In this document: in pieces, positions 7,601 to 15,964 of the stretch
How positions within the stretch are numbered: position 1 is the first letter of the stretch
How the letters are laid out: each line of letters starts with the position of its first letter
Assembly: GCF_047461615.1 (NCBI RefSeq)
Contig: NZ_JANSHI010000008.1
Location: forward strand, 60,033 to 124,032
Reading direction: 5' to 3'
Source of the DNA: Thermostichus sp047461615
GTDB taxonomy: Bacteria > Cyanobacteriota > Cyanobacteriia > Thermostichales > Thermostichaceae
Length of the DNA: 64,000 nt
Translations under genes and position numbers: made by a program
Notes under the pieces: generated by a model
The model's database searches: none
Seen by the model: the letters and a program-made list of their open reading frames with translations, nothing else
Told to the model about the DNA's origin: nothing

Positions 7601-10600
7601 ATGGCGCAACGCAAACGCCCGCGGCACTTTGGGCAGCGCTGGCGTTATGAACGCCGGTCAGCCGAATCGAGGCACGGCCAATAATGGCCAAACGGTCTGG
7701 GATCCCCCTGTTTCCGATGCCGGACTTAGCCCTAAGCCGGTGGACTACTACGCGGATCCGGATCGGCGGCCCTACGGCTTCCGGCTGCGCAACGGGGCAG
7801 TGTTGGCCCGCAGTGTGTTTAACCCCAGTAACGACATCAAGCCTACTGAAGCTCTCTTTGGCTTGTCCTTCATTTCCGATAACCCTGTCTACATCCAAGG
7901 GGACTTTAACCTGCACCAGACGAGGGACGGGCAGCGGCTGGAGGAGTTCACAACTCTTCTTAACTTCGGAGCAGACGGCCTCTACAGCAACTTCTACGGG
8001 CGGCGGCGGGCCAATGAAGACCGGCGCTTTGCTCGGGTGGTAGACCCAAACAATAGCCGGGAGCCTGCCGATCTCTGGCGGCCCAGCGAGGTCTTGGGCG
8101 ACTCGGTGAACATTCTCTCTGCCGACTTCTGCGATGGCAGCATTGATGATGCCTTTGTCCAGGATGGCACCCTCAATGGCGGCGGCGTTAACTACAACCC
8201 CAGGCAGGACTACAACGGTGGGCGGGCATCAGCCCCTCGCCGCAACGACTACTACGGCTGCAGCGGGGATAACCTAGGAGCCAACACTTCTTTCCTCAAC
8301 CAAGCGCTGGTAATCCGCGGCAACAACTGGCCGGCTCCGGATCCCACCAGAGGCGGCGCTGGTGTCCTCCGCTTCGACAACACCAACGGGGCCCAGAACC
8401 TAGGCGACAACCTCAACCAGCCGGGTTGGCCGGATGTGTTTGCCCGCGACACCATTCTGGCTCCCTTCAACAACGCCGATTCGGATCCCAATAACGATGA
8501 CAGAACGGCGGGCGGTGGCGTGCTGGCAGTGCGGCCCTTGCGGGCACCCGATGTGGGCTATGCCAACTTCGGCACCCGCATCTCCGCTTTGGGCAACCCG
8601 GTGCTGGATACCTCCCGCTGGGTGCTGGTGGCTCCGCTGGGACCCTGCCCGGATCCCGGCGGCTCTGGGTTGCTGGCCGAGTACTACAACGGCTGGCTGA
8701 CCAGCCCGCAGAACCAGTACAAACGCGACACAGGGTTTGCCACCAGCGGAGTCGTAGGCCCCCTGCTCGGAGCTGCTCAAGATGCCAACCTGCCCTACCT
8801 GCGGGCGGTGCGCTGGCCGGATCCGGTGTTCCCGGCGCAAGGCGTGCCCGATGCCCTTGGTCAGTTTAACAACGGCTTTACCAGCAGTGCTCACACTTGC
8901 CCCACGACCAACTTGGACAGCGCCAACAATGACCAACGCTGGGCCTGCGTGCGCAATGCTATCGATAACCCGACCAACCTAGCCCCCTTTGCCCGCAGCG
9001 GCAGCGGTTTCCCTTGGTGGGGAGGCTTCCAGTACTTTTTCGGCAGCAGCACATCGCTGAACTCCAACTCTCCCTTCAAGCGGCGGCTGTATGACGACTC
9101 TAAGTGCAACAGGTCTTTGGCGGACATTCGGGAGCCCCTTTGCCGCTTGTCGGCGCCGGCTGGCACCCCAGATCGACGGGATCGCGGCGACTGGTTCTGG
9201 ATGCCTAGTTGCGGAGAGCCAGATGGCAACAATGGTTTTACGAATCTGCTGACCGACGCAGATGATCTCAACTTCCCGGGTCACTTCAACTTCCAGCGCT
9301 CCTGCTGGCGGCGTAGAAGTGGGGGCGGGCCAAATGGCAACAACAACGGCAACGACTTTTTCGTGGTGCGCTGGGTAGGGGAGCTGTATCCCCGTTGGCC
9401 TGGCCTACAGAGCTACCGTCTCTTCAGCAACGATGGCGCGCGGCTGATCATTCGACGGCGGGACGGCTCCAGTGCCACTTTTGTCAACCATGGAGCCTGG
9501 AACGGAACTTCGCTCAGCCTAGGGCCCAATGCTGCGGGTGCCGAAGCCTGGGAGGATAGGCAGGATAGCGGCGGCAACGGTAACCTGGTCACCCTGCGAT
9601 TAGAGCTGGAGTGCGCGGATCCATCCCAGCCCTCGCCCTACTTGGTGGAGATCCAGACCTACGAAAATACCGGCGATGCCTTCCTGCGCTTTGCCACTCG
9701 CGATGGCAGTGATCTAGAAAACTACGACCTGCGCTACCTAAAGCCGCTGCCGCCGGTCAACAAACCTTGCCAGCCGGATCGGAATAAACCTCTGTTACCC
9801 AACCAGAAGTACTGCGAAGCCCCTCTCAATTGCAATCCCATCTGGACAGACTGGAGTCCTGCATGTAGAACCGACATCTGTGTGGCCACCACCATCACCC
9901 AAACCAGAACGGCCACCTTGCCTGCCGGTTGCCCTGGCAGCGCGCCAACGCCGGAAACTCGGCAGATCACCTGCCAGCCGCAGTACAACTACGGGCCTTG
10001 GTCAGATTGGACGCCTCAGTGTACCCAGCAGCAGCAGTGCAGCCGGGCTACCATTACGCAGAGCCGCACCCGCACTGTAACCCCGCTCTGTCGCAGCCAA
10101 AGCCCCTTTGTCGAAACTGAACGCCAAACCATCACCTGCCAGCCTCCGGAGCCTACCTGCACCTATACAGCCTGGACTCCTGCGTGCACGGTGGCCAACG
10201 GCGGCCTGCAGATAACTCAGAGCCGCACTGAGACCTGCACCTCGATTTGCGGGACCACCACCCGGACGCAAACCCAAACGGTTACCTGCCCGAAGACTTG
10301 CAACTACAGCGAGTGGAGCCCCTGGTCACCCCCAGATTGCAGCCAGGTTCAGGTTGCCTGCGGCCAAACTAGAACGGTTACCCAAACTCGAACGCGCAAC
10401 CTAATTGCCAGCACCAGCAGCCCCACCTGTCCAGCAACCGAGACGCAGAGGCAAAATCTCACCTGCCAGGGGCCTCCCTGCGGGCCGAGCACTTTTGCTC
10501 CAGAAACTCCCTCCAAGAGCCCTCTGGGCGAGTGGATGGCGGCCAAGCCCAACACGGTGGAGCTGCGACCTGCTCGGGAGGTGCAAGCGGATCCAGAACC

Positions 10601-12095
10601 CGAGACGGTCAGCGTGCATAGCGTGGCCAAGGCTTCTACTGAAGGCGTGACCATTGCCTTGGAGCCGCAGCTCTCGCCGGTGCTGGAGGTGAAGGCAGGG
10701 GTGCCCAAGCCGCCCAAGTGGCCCAGCCCTGCCGAGGCTCTGCAAGCGGCCTTTAACTGGATGTTTGGCGAGCCAGCTTATGCCGCCCGCAATGGCCTGA
10801 AGGGCAACTTGCCCTCTCAGATTGCAAATCCTAGCAAGGAGCCTGGCATCCGCCCGGCTATCAGGGGAGCGGCTCTACAAGGCCCGTTTACAGAGAGAAC
10901 CCGCCCCTGGGCCCGAGCGCTAAGGCGCAAATTACTTAGTGAAGATCTGACGGTGGGCTGCCCCTTGGAGGAGGAAGGCCCAGATTCCGAAGGCGGCTTC
11001 TGGGTGCCGGGGGTATTTCGCCCCAACTTCAACGACCGCTTCAAGTACACCGCCTACACCGGTAACAGCCGCCCCAGCACGTTGCGCTTTGTGGACAAAA
11101 ACGGCAACAATCAACCGGATCCGGATGAGATTCGAGATCGGGATCCGCTGTTTGGGTTGGATCTGGTTCCTGAGCCTCCCGGCAACCCCATTCAGCTAGA
11201 AATTCAGCCGCAGATGGTGCTCAACCCCTATGCCCGAGTCAACAAAAGCGCCGCGACCCAAGCCTACACTCCCGCGTCCAAGTATGCGGACGGATACTAC
11301 ATTAACCACGAGGGCAGTGAAGATATTCGCAATGGCCTCTGCTTCTACGTCAAGCCCAACGGCAACACCATCCAGGTTCAGATCGACCGTAACGGCGGCG
11401 ATGGCGATGGCCTGGTCTGGGTGGATGTGGAGCCGTTCACCCTGGACCTGAACAGTCCCGCCACTGGCTTTGCCGACAAAAACCCGGTGCTGGGGGTAAT
11501 CCTGGATGAGGTGACCCGTCGGCCCATTCCCATTCCCCGCTTCCAAGAGCTGGCTTCAACCGATGTGAACCAGCGCCGCCGCAACGACAACGGCACCCAA
11601 AACCGGCAGCTCCAGCCGGCCAGGGAAACGCGGGTGAATGCCATTGCCATCAGCGGCACCCTGCCCTCGCGGCTGCATCAAACCGCCGGTGGCATGCACA
11701 ACTTCCTACGCCTCAACGAGCTGTGGAAAGATACCAACCTCTTCTTCAGCGGCTCGATGATCCAGCTTAACTACAGCACCTACGCCACCGGCCCCTTCCT
11801 GCAGCACAGCTTTGAGCCACCCGATCTGGTAGACGATCCAACCTTTGTGCGGGGCTTCGACTACTACTTCCCGCCCAATCGCCGCTTCGGCTATGACGTG
11901 GGCTTGCAAATTGCCCGCCGCCCCGGCCCTGTGTCGTCCCGCTTCCAATTCCCCTCCAACACGCGCACCGAGTTCTTGCGGGAGCTAGATCCACAAGATC
12001 CGTACGTGCGGCGGCTGCGCTGCGCACTCCAGAATCAGCCGGGTGTGCGGCTGGATCCGTCTGCCCGGATTGGTGGCTGCGAGGAGTTCAACTGA
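4692..12095 (+). CDS. hpsA: Giant HpsA-family pilin-like surface protein with PA14-like and TSP1-like repeats
   Basis: A 2,467-residue protein. Residues 31-53 (RGFVLPVAIL then a hydrophobic run) resemble a class III/PilX-type prepilin N-terminus, with a possible peptidase site between Gly-32 and Phe-33 but no Glu at mature position 5. The next 150 residues (AIDRARAKIDYL, ending DTDNNGLNDSV) match my recollection of the HpsA family, named for hormogonium polysaccharide secretion in filamentous cyanobacteria. Residues about 1323-1672 look like a PA14 carbohydrate-binding module (GLLAEYYNGW; SYRLFSNDGARL). Residues about 1714-1930 hold four thrombospondin-type-1-like repeats. Acidic Ca2+-loop-like segments occur near 166, 2133 and 2232. 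The likely place is the cell surface. Family call good; module calls are by eye. Confidence 0.85.
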   Translation: MSAPSPLLLKLVLRLLSSLKIPVDRGRIRERGFVLPVAILIVLVLSLVTVGLLTRSTQRTIQTQVERAEQTVSRQLNAAIDRARAKIDYLVRDRRLPVSAPTDEQFTSALLNDGEVVPAEASDPYTLPDEERFLLTYTARVPDPQNPGRRIEVRRQAPAWWFLVDTDNNGLNDSVTAYTILHARRAPVEGRDRLEGFEGNISDTERARRLVIRSGPLQGSALAGCTDSPAGQTVNPNVGDWFQVGSSLQKPFQVYAVTLPIEGADSTTRAISALQFQQDRKRDLLNKWGVFSRGDVEFFFTPGYNWNGAIYAGGSLFFRYGSNNLFRAFTISSEQSCFYMPRENSEITAFGELVAGAIGYAGQQVSDTLIFDVHSGEQDKAPEVLARLNNQNFDSVQNQVEPENVALDPLELHLFGRMRSRGSYAQDAEGLARSPLNGRIKAGGFRSTTDQVCPPYVDDVYRADNRFGPKASYDRPPVEPDPQRGCDVDTFAQRFGVGAGSPIPPNARNNQNESLTEDNPPPGALSEVGLDGYWERRARVEGLRVIVGQRLELTRTDSLPLPLVPAGNPDDPTKLQAIFISNEARQRLTLRDNPAAVQATAVYHYSQRDGRFPIACLATVAHPGTPWSLQRASTFPAGDQSNQLGINFFTGEGTNVWEYDPEPMREQLRRGTPLWTALTNLANFAGDPDGAYPPRQELGRIHPDPFITAFGNFSELRRVIDIVNRGTSVDQLSLADQTTLQTAGCMLGMLADNILRIRDAAEDGDPGAQILWNDIQASRAGDREAANRFYLPLRYIFPLQTFHHSVPPNPNDPLEDERRQAYPFLQGPVTYQAVVDLESMRLEPRPTIDQWTLPHAPANCTAAGPNSNQFDLIRIGNECRRVPFKDSVFYDGREAMAVRALNIDLALLTNNVRDQANGLINGDTWLPAGVQEGREGGIFYAFREDAVREDAIARPPLGTFDDTDDSYLTRWRNANARGTLGSAGVMNAGQPNRGTANNGQTVWDPPVSDAGLSPKPVDYYADPDRRPYGFRLRNGAVLARSVFNPSNDIKPTEALFGLSFISDNPVYIQGDFNLHQTRDGQRLEEFTTLLNFGADGLYSNFYGRRRANEDRRFARVVDPNNSREPADLWRPSEVLGDSVNILSADFCDGSIDDAFVQDGTLNGGGVNYNPRQDYNGGRASAPRRNDYYGCSGDNLGANTSFLNQALVIRGNNWPAPDPTRGGAGVLRFDNTNGAQNLGDNLNQPGWPDVFARDTILAPFNNADSDPNNDDRTAGGGVLAVRPLRAPDVGYANFGTRISALGNPVLDTSRWVLVAPLGPCPDPGGSGLLAEYYNGWLTSPQNQYKRDTGFATSGVVGPLLGAAQDANLPYLRAVRWPDPVFPAQGVPDALGQFNNGFTSSAHTCPTTNLDSANNDQRWACVRNAIDNPTNLAPFARSGSGFPWWGGFQYFFGSSTSLNSNSPFKRRLYDDSKCNRSLADIREPLCRLSAPAGTPDRRDRGDWFWMPSCGEPDGNNGFTNLLTDADDLNFPGHFNFQRSCWRRRSGGGPNGNNNGNDFFVVRWVGELYPRWPGLQSYRLFSNDGARLIIRRRDGSSATFVNHGAWNGTSLSLGPNAAGAEAWEDRQDSGGNGNLVTLRLELECADPSQPSPYLVEIQTYENTGDAFLRFATRDGSDLENYDLRYLKPLPPVNKPCQPDRNKPLLPNQKYCEAPLNCNPIWTDWSPACRTDICVATTITQTRTATLPAGCPGSAPTPETRQITCQPQYNYGPWSDWTPQCTQQQQCSRATITQSRTRTVTPLCRSQSPFVETERQTITCQPPEPTCTYTAWTPACTVANGGLQITQSRTETCTSICGTTTRTQTQTVTCPKTCNYSEWSPWSPPDCSQVQVACGQTRTVTQTRTRNLIASTSSPTCPATETQRQNLTCQGPPCGPSTFAPETPSKSPLGEWMAAKPNTVELRPAREVQADPEPETVSVHSVAKASTEGVTIALEPQLSPVLEVKAGVPKPPKWPSPAEALQAAFNWMFGEPAYAARNGLKGNLPSQIANPSKEPGIRPAIRGAALQGPFTERTRPWARALRRKLLSEDLTVGCPLEEEGPDSEGGFWVPGVFRPNFNDRFKYTAYTGNSRPSTLRFVDKNGNNQPDPDEIRDRDPLFGLDLVPEPPGNPIQLEIQPQMVLNPYARVNKSAATQAYTPASKYADGYYINHEGSEDIRNGLCFYVKPNGNTIQVQIDRNGGDGDGLVWVDVEPFTLDLNSPATGFADKNPVLGVILDEVTRRPIPIPRFQELASTDVNQRRRNDNGTQNRQLQPARETRVNAIAISGTLPSRLHQTAGGMHNFLRLNELWKDTNLFFSGSMIQLNYSTYATGPFLQHSFEPPDLVDDPTFVRGFDYYFPPNRRFGYDVGLQIARRPGPVSSRFQFPSNTRTEFLRELDPQDPYVRRLRCALQNQPGVRLDPSARIGGCEEFN

Positions 12096-12152
12096 TATTG
12101 ACCTGCCCGGTTAGGGGCAGATTTAGGATAGGGGCAGAAGGGCGAGGGATCC

Positions 12153-12905
12153 ATGAACAAGTGGCGGCTTTGGCAGCAACAACAAGCAGAGGGTTTCACC
12201 CTCATTGAAGTCTTGGCTTCGGTAGTCCTCGTGGCCCTGGCCATGGCTGCCCTGGCCCCTACCCTCACGGTGATTGCCTACCGGCGTGCCATGAGCGAGC
12301 GGGTGGAGCTGGCCAACCGCCTGGCCCAGGAGGAGGTGGACCGCATCCGCACCCTGGTGGATATCGAGCTATCTGACGACCCTCGTGCTTTTCGGCATCC
12401 GGCTCAACTAGCCCGCCTGCCCAAGGTGGGAGCCAACCCGCTGGCAAATACCCCACCTCCTACCGATATGGACACAGATGGGAACAACTATTCCATTCGC
12501 GTGGCTCGGGTCCAAGTGCCGGGGCGTAACCCTGAAGAATACGTCATCCAAACCTTCCGCGACGCAGGGGCACCTTGCATCGACCGCCGTGAAAACAGGG
12601 TCATTGAGGGGGTGCCCTGCAGCTTTCGCATGGGGGTGAGGGTTTACCACCGCTTTTCTTTTGATCCAAACACTCGCCGAGCGCTGCCTGGCTTGAGGAG
12701 GGAGGTGGTTTCGGCTAACCAGAACTTGGCCAATGCCGATGTCTGGCTCTTTCCACTAGCCACCTCCTTTGTAGAAGTTAACCCTGCTGCCAACTTGGGG
12801 GATGTTTGCCGCGCCGTTTTGGCCGATGTTCAAGCCAGAGGTGGAACACCGACCAACAACTGCAATGCCTTCCCGCTGCCCAGCCCAAGCCCTACCTCGC
12901 TTTGA
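12153..12905 (+). CDS. hpsB: HpsB-like pseudopilin
   Basis: A 250-residue type IV pilin-like protein. A short basic leader ends in EG, followed by the cleavage motif G|FTLIEV with Glu at mature position 5 and a hydrophobic helix to about residue 36. The C-terminal part is a soluble domain with a Cys pair (APCIDRR, VPCSFR) and a Ser/Pro-rich end. It would be processed by prepilin peptidase and assembled into a pilus or pseudopilus. It lies 57 bases after hpsA and 50 before the next pseudopilin, so this is an operon. The HpsB name rests on gene order; the pseudopilin call rests on sequence. Confidence 0.8.
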   Translation: MNKWRLWQQQQAEGFTLIEVLASVVLVALAMAALAPTLTVIAYRRAMSERVELANRLAQEEVDRIRTLVDIELSDDPRAFRHPAQLARLPKVGANPLANTPPPTDMDTDGNNYSIRVARVQVPGRNPEEYVIQTFRDAGAPCIDRRENRVIEGVPCSFRMGVRVYHRFSFDPNTRRALPGLRREVVSANQNLANADVWLFPLATSFVEVNPAANLGDVCRAVLADVQARGGTPTNNCNAFPLPSPSPTSL

Positions 12906-12955
12906 AGCGACGGGTAAGCTCCTCCTGCAGGCTCACAAAAAGGTGGTGTTTTCCT

Positions 12956-14125
12956 ATGTTCAAGGTTTTTCGCCGCAGGGTTTACCAGAGTGCGGGGTTT
13001 ACCCTCATTGAGCTGTTGGTCTCACTGCTGGTTGCCTCCATCTTTCTCCTGGCCACCGCGATGATTGTCATCGAGACGATGCGGCTGGATCGGGAAGAGA
13101 CGGGCCGTACCCAGGTGCAGGCGGAGCTGACCCAGGCCATGGAATCTATCCAGCAGGATCTGGCAGAAGCTCTCTACATTTACAACGACACCGAACAGCC
13201 TAGCGGAGACGGGATCCCGGATGTCATTCAACGGCTCTACACGCCGGGCTGGATCCGCCGGCCCGATGACGCTATCCCGGTTGTTGCCTTTTGGAAGCTA
13301 GAGCCGATCCCGCAGGGATGTTACCGTACTCGGCGAGAGGACGGTACTCCGGGAGACCAAATCCCCAACTTGCAACAGATTCGAGAAGGCCGCGCCATCC
13401 TACCTGTCCAACCACCTCCTGAGTTCCCGCGCGATCAGAACGGTAGAAATGCGGATTGGGACACTCTTGTCAGCCGCCGCGGCATCTACACCCTGGTGGT
13501 GTACTACCTACGCCGCAACTACAACAACGCCGGCAACCCAACGGGGCGCACTCCCTGGGAAGGCAACGCGCGGATCGACCGTTTTGAGTTGCAACCCTTC
13601 AACACTGAGGGTCAAAATAACTGTGCTGGGCGCAGCCCATTCTTTAGGGTTGATCCCGATCCTTTCCAGGAGGGTTTTCTTGCCTGGCCCTCTCAGCAGG
13701 CTCTGCAAAGGCTCCAAGAGCCCCAGCAGCCTATTGCCGAGGCGGGCAATCGAGGCCCCCGCCTGACAACTCTAGTCTCCAACATCTTCAGCAGCCGGGA
13801 GGGAAGTCCGCAGGTTGCGCCCGCTTGCCCGCAGGGCTATGCCTTTGGTGGCGGCAGGCCCAACGGCGTCACCTTCCCAGGGCTGGGAGATAACGAAAAC
13901 GACGTGGGCTTCTTTGTCTGCGTGCGGCAAAGCGTCGGCGCTGACCGACCGCAGGATGTGATCATCAACATCACCGCCACGGCCATGGAGCGGGCCAACC
14001 CTGGCCTTTTCCGTCGCTACATCCGAAATGCCACCAGCGTCGATATCTCAGAGGTGTCGCGCTACTTGCTGCCAATGCAAACACGGGTTCTTGCCCGCGG
14101 TGTTATCAACCGTCAGCTCTCCTAG
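12956..14125 (+). CDS. hpsC: HpsC-like pseudopilin (PilW/GspJ type)
   Basis: A 389-residue pseudopilin. Leader MFKVFRRRVYQSA is followed by G|FTLIELL with Glu-5 and a 20-residue hydrophobic helix, then a long soluble domain with several cysteines (GCYRTRR, NNCAGR, PACPQG, FVCVRQ). Its size fits the large minor pilins that cap or initiate fibres. The ATG at 12956 has AGGTGG ten bases upstream; the frame stays open to 12806 over the hpsB end, but that extension lacks pilin features. The next gene begins five bases after its stop. The HpsC name is by context and size. Confidence 0.8.
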   Translation: MFKVFRRRVYQSAGFTLIELLVSLLVASIFLLATAMIVIETMRLDREETGRTQVQAELTQAMESIQQDLAEALYIYNDTEQPSGDGIPDVIQRLYTPGWIRRPDDAIPVVAFWKLEPIPQGCYRTRREDGTPGDQIPNLQQIREGRAILPVQPPPEFPRDQNGRNADWDTLVSRRGIYTLVVYYLRRNYNNAGNPTGRTPWEGNARIDRFELQPFNTEGQNNCAGRSPFFRVDPDPFQEGFLAWPSQQALQRLQEPQQPIAEAGNRGPRLTTLVSNIFSSREGSPQVAPACPQGYAFGGGRPNGVTFPGLGDNENDVGFFVCVRQSVGADRPQDVIINITATAMERANPGLFRRYIRNATSVDISEVSRYLLPMQTRVLARGVINRQLS

Positions 14126-14130
14126 GGGGA

Positions 14131-14691
14131 ATGTCCACCATGTTGGCCTTGGAGAAAAAAGCAATTGGCCGAGCTCAGCCTTTTCGATCCCGGGGCTTTA
14201 CGCTGACAGAAGTCCTAGCGGTGGTGGTCATCATCGGCATCCTGGCCGGGCTGGCGGTTCCTTCTGGGATCAACATCTGGGCGCGGATCCAACTGGAGGA
14301 TGCCCAAAACAAGGTGGAGCGCGCCCTGCACACCGCCCGCACTAACGCCAAAGCCTCTCTCCAAGGTCGTGCTTGGGTGGTTGGGATCGACAATGCGGAT
14401 CCAAGGGTTCCCACGCTAGTGATCCAAGACGAGGAAGGCCGTTGCGATGAGCCTACCCCCTGTCAGCGGGTGCGCCTGAATAACTTTGTAACGGTACGCA
14501 ACAACTTCCCTGATGGCAGAGCTGTTTTCGACTCGGAAGGGCGAGCGCGTCAGCTAGGACGCTTTGTCGTCAGCAGCACCTACTCTCAGGGAGAAAACCG
14601 CTGCGTGGTGGTGAGCACTTTGATCGGCACTCTTCGCAAGGACAACAATCCGGAGTGTGGCAATGTAACCAGCGAGCCAGAGGAAGGATAG
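14131..14691 (+). CDS. GspH/FimT-type pseudopilin
   Basis: The 186-residue protein has a leader ending SR, the cleavage motif G|FTLTEVLAVVVIIGILAG with Glu-5, and a soluble domain typical of GspH/FimT minor pilins (NKVERALHTARTNAKA). Cysteines at RCDEPTPCQR and NRCVV suggest disulfides. It is the fourth gene of the hpsA cluster, five bases after hpsC. In filamentous cyanobacteria the third small pseudopilin of such a locus is HpsD; equivalence here is not proven. An alternative ATG lies nine bases downstream. carA begins about 70 bases after its stop and may share the transcript. Confidence 0.8.
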   Translation: MSTMLALEKKAIGRAQPFRSRGFTLTEVLAVVVIIGILAGLAVPSGINIWARIQLEDAQNKVERALHTARTNAKASLQGRAWVVGIDNADPRVPTLVIQDEEGRCDEPTPCQRVRLNNFVTVRNNFPDGRAVFDSEGRARQLGRFVVSSTYSQGENRCVVVSTLIGTLRKDNNPECGNVTSEPEEG

Positions 14692-14764
14692 CTGGGGTAG
14701 GATGGTCAGGCCGTGGCTGAAAGGTTGCCAGGCTCCTGTCCTAAGCTGCCGTAGGTCATTGGCT

Positions 14765-15964
14765 ATGCTTACCTCTTCCCCAACTCTTGAAGCTCCACAA
14801 AAAGCCTTCCCCTGGCAAACTCGGCAGCCGGCTCTGCTCGTGCTGGCCGATGGCACTTCCTTTGCCGGCTGGTCTTTTGGGGCGCCGGGCACGGCGGTGG
14901 GTGAGGTGGTGTTCAACACGGGCATGACCGGCTACCAGGAGGTGATGACCGATCCCAGCTACCGGGGGCAGATTGTGACCTTTACCTGCCCTGAGCTGGG
15001 AAACACCGGAGTCAATGAGCTGGATCAAGAATCGGCCCGGCCCCAGGTCGCGGGAGTGATTGCCCGCAACGTGTCTCGCCTAGCTAGCTCCTGGCGGGCC
15101 ATGGGGACGCTGCCTGACTACCTCAAACAGCATGGAATCCCGGCCATTGCCGGGGTGGATACGCGGGCTTTGACGCGGCGGCTGCGCTCCCAGGGGGTGA
15201 TGAATGGAGCTATTTCGACCGAGATCCTGGACCCGCAGGCGTTGCTGGAGCAGGTGCGCCAAGCCCCTTCCATGCAGGGGCTAAGCCTGGCGGCAGAGGT
15301 TACAACGCCCAAGCCTTACGAGTGGCTGGAGCCCACCCCTGCCGACTGGGACTATGGCCGCAGCCAAGGGATCCCGGTCCCAGATCCCCCCTTGCGGGTG
15401 GTGGCGCTAGATTTTGGCATCAAGCGCAATATCTTGCGCCGCCTAGCTCGCTACGGCTGCCGGGTGGTGGTGTTGCCGGCCCACGCCACTCCTGAGGAGA
15501 TCTTGAGTTACAACCCCGACGGGATCCTTCTCTCCAACGGGCCTGGGGATCCGGCGGCAGAGACCGCGGCCATCCGCACCGCCCAGGCGCTGCTGCAAAG
15601 CGGGAAGCCCTTGTTTGGGATTTGCCTGGGCCACCAGATCCTCAGCCTAGCCCTCGGAGGATCCACCTACAAGCTCAAGTTTGGCCACCGCGGCCTCAAC
15701 CATCCCTGTGGGCTAGAGCGGCAAGTGGAAATCACCAGCCAAAACCATGGGTTTGCAGTAGACGCTGCTTCGATCCCGGCTGAGGACGTGCAGATCACCT
15801 ACCTCAACTTAAATGACCGCACGGTGGCCGGGATCCGCCACCGCCAGTTGCCCCTCTTTTCAGTGCAGTACCACCCAGAGGCCAGCCCCGGCCCTCACGA
15901 TGCCGATCACCTCTTCCGCGAGTTTGTGGAGCTGATGCTGCAGCACCGCCGTTTAGCGGGATAG
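14765..15964 (+). CDS. carA: Carbamoyl-phosphate synthase small subunit
   Basis: CarA hydrolyses glutamine and channels ammonia to CarB for carbamoyl phosphate, the precursor of pyrimidines and arginine. The N-terminal CPSase domain begins LLVLADGTSFAGWSFG; the C-terminal class I amidotransferase has the nucleophile Cys in FGICLGHQ and the His/Glu pair in YHPEASPGPHD. The ATG at 14765 gives 399 residues; an in-frame ATG at 14702 would add 21 residues without homology, so the shorter form is preferred. carB is not nearby, as is usual in cyanobacteria. The stop region overlaps the end of murE on the other strand by 12 bases. Confidence 0.95.
   Translation: MLTSSPTLEAPQKAFPWQTRQPALLVLADGTSFAGWSFGAPGTAVGEVVFNTGMTGYQEVMTDPSYRGQIVTFTCPELGNTGVNELDQESARPQVAGVIARNVSRLASSWRAMGTLPDYLKQHGIPAIAGVDTRALTRRLRSQGVMNGAISTEILDPQALLEQVRQAPSMQGLSLAAEVTTPKPYEWLEPTPADWDYGRSQGIPVPDPPLRVVALDFGIKRNILRRLARYGCRVVVLPAHATPEEILSYNPDGILLSNGPGDPAAETAAIRTAQALLQSGKPLFGICLGHQILSLALGGSTYKLKFGHRGLNHPCGLERQVEITSQNHGFAVDAASIPAEDVQITYLNLNDRTVAGIRHRQLPLFSVQYHPEASPGPHDADHLFREFVELMLQHRRLAG

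Noticed and set aside
9900..10460. Periodic repeat that might be a CRISPR or DNA tandem array
   Set aside because: The periodicity is at protein level (TSP1-like repeats) with diverged DNA; units vary in length and there are no spacers. No CRISPR array was seen anywhere.
14702..14764. 21-codon upstream extension of carA
   Set aside because: An in-frame ATG exists at 14702, but the added residues fall outside the family and its ribosome site is no better than that of 14765.
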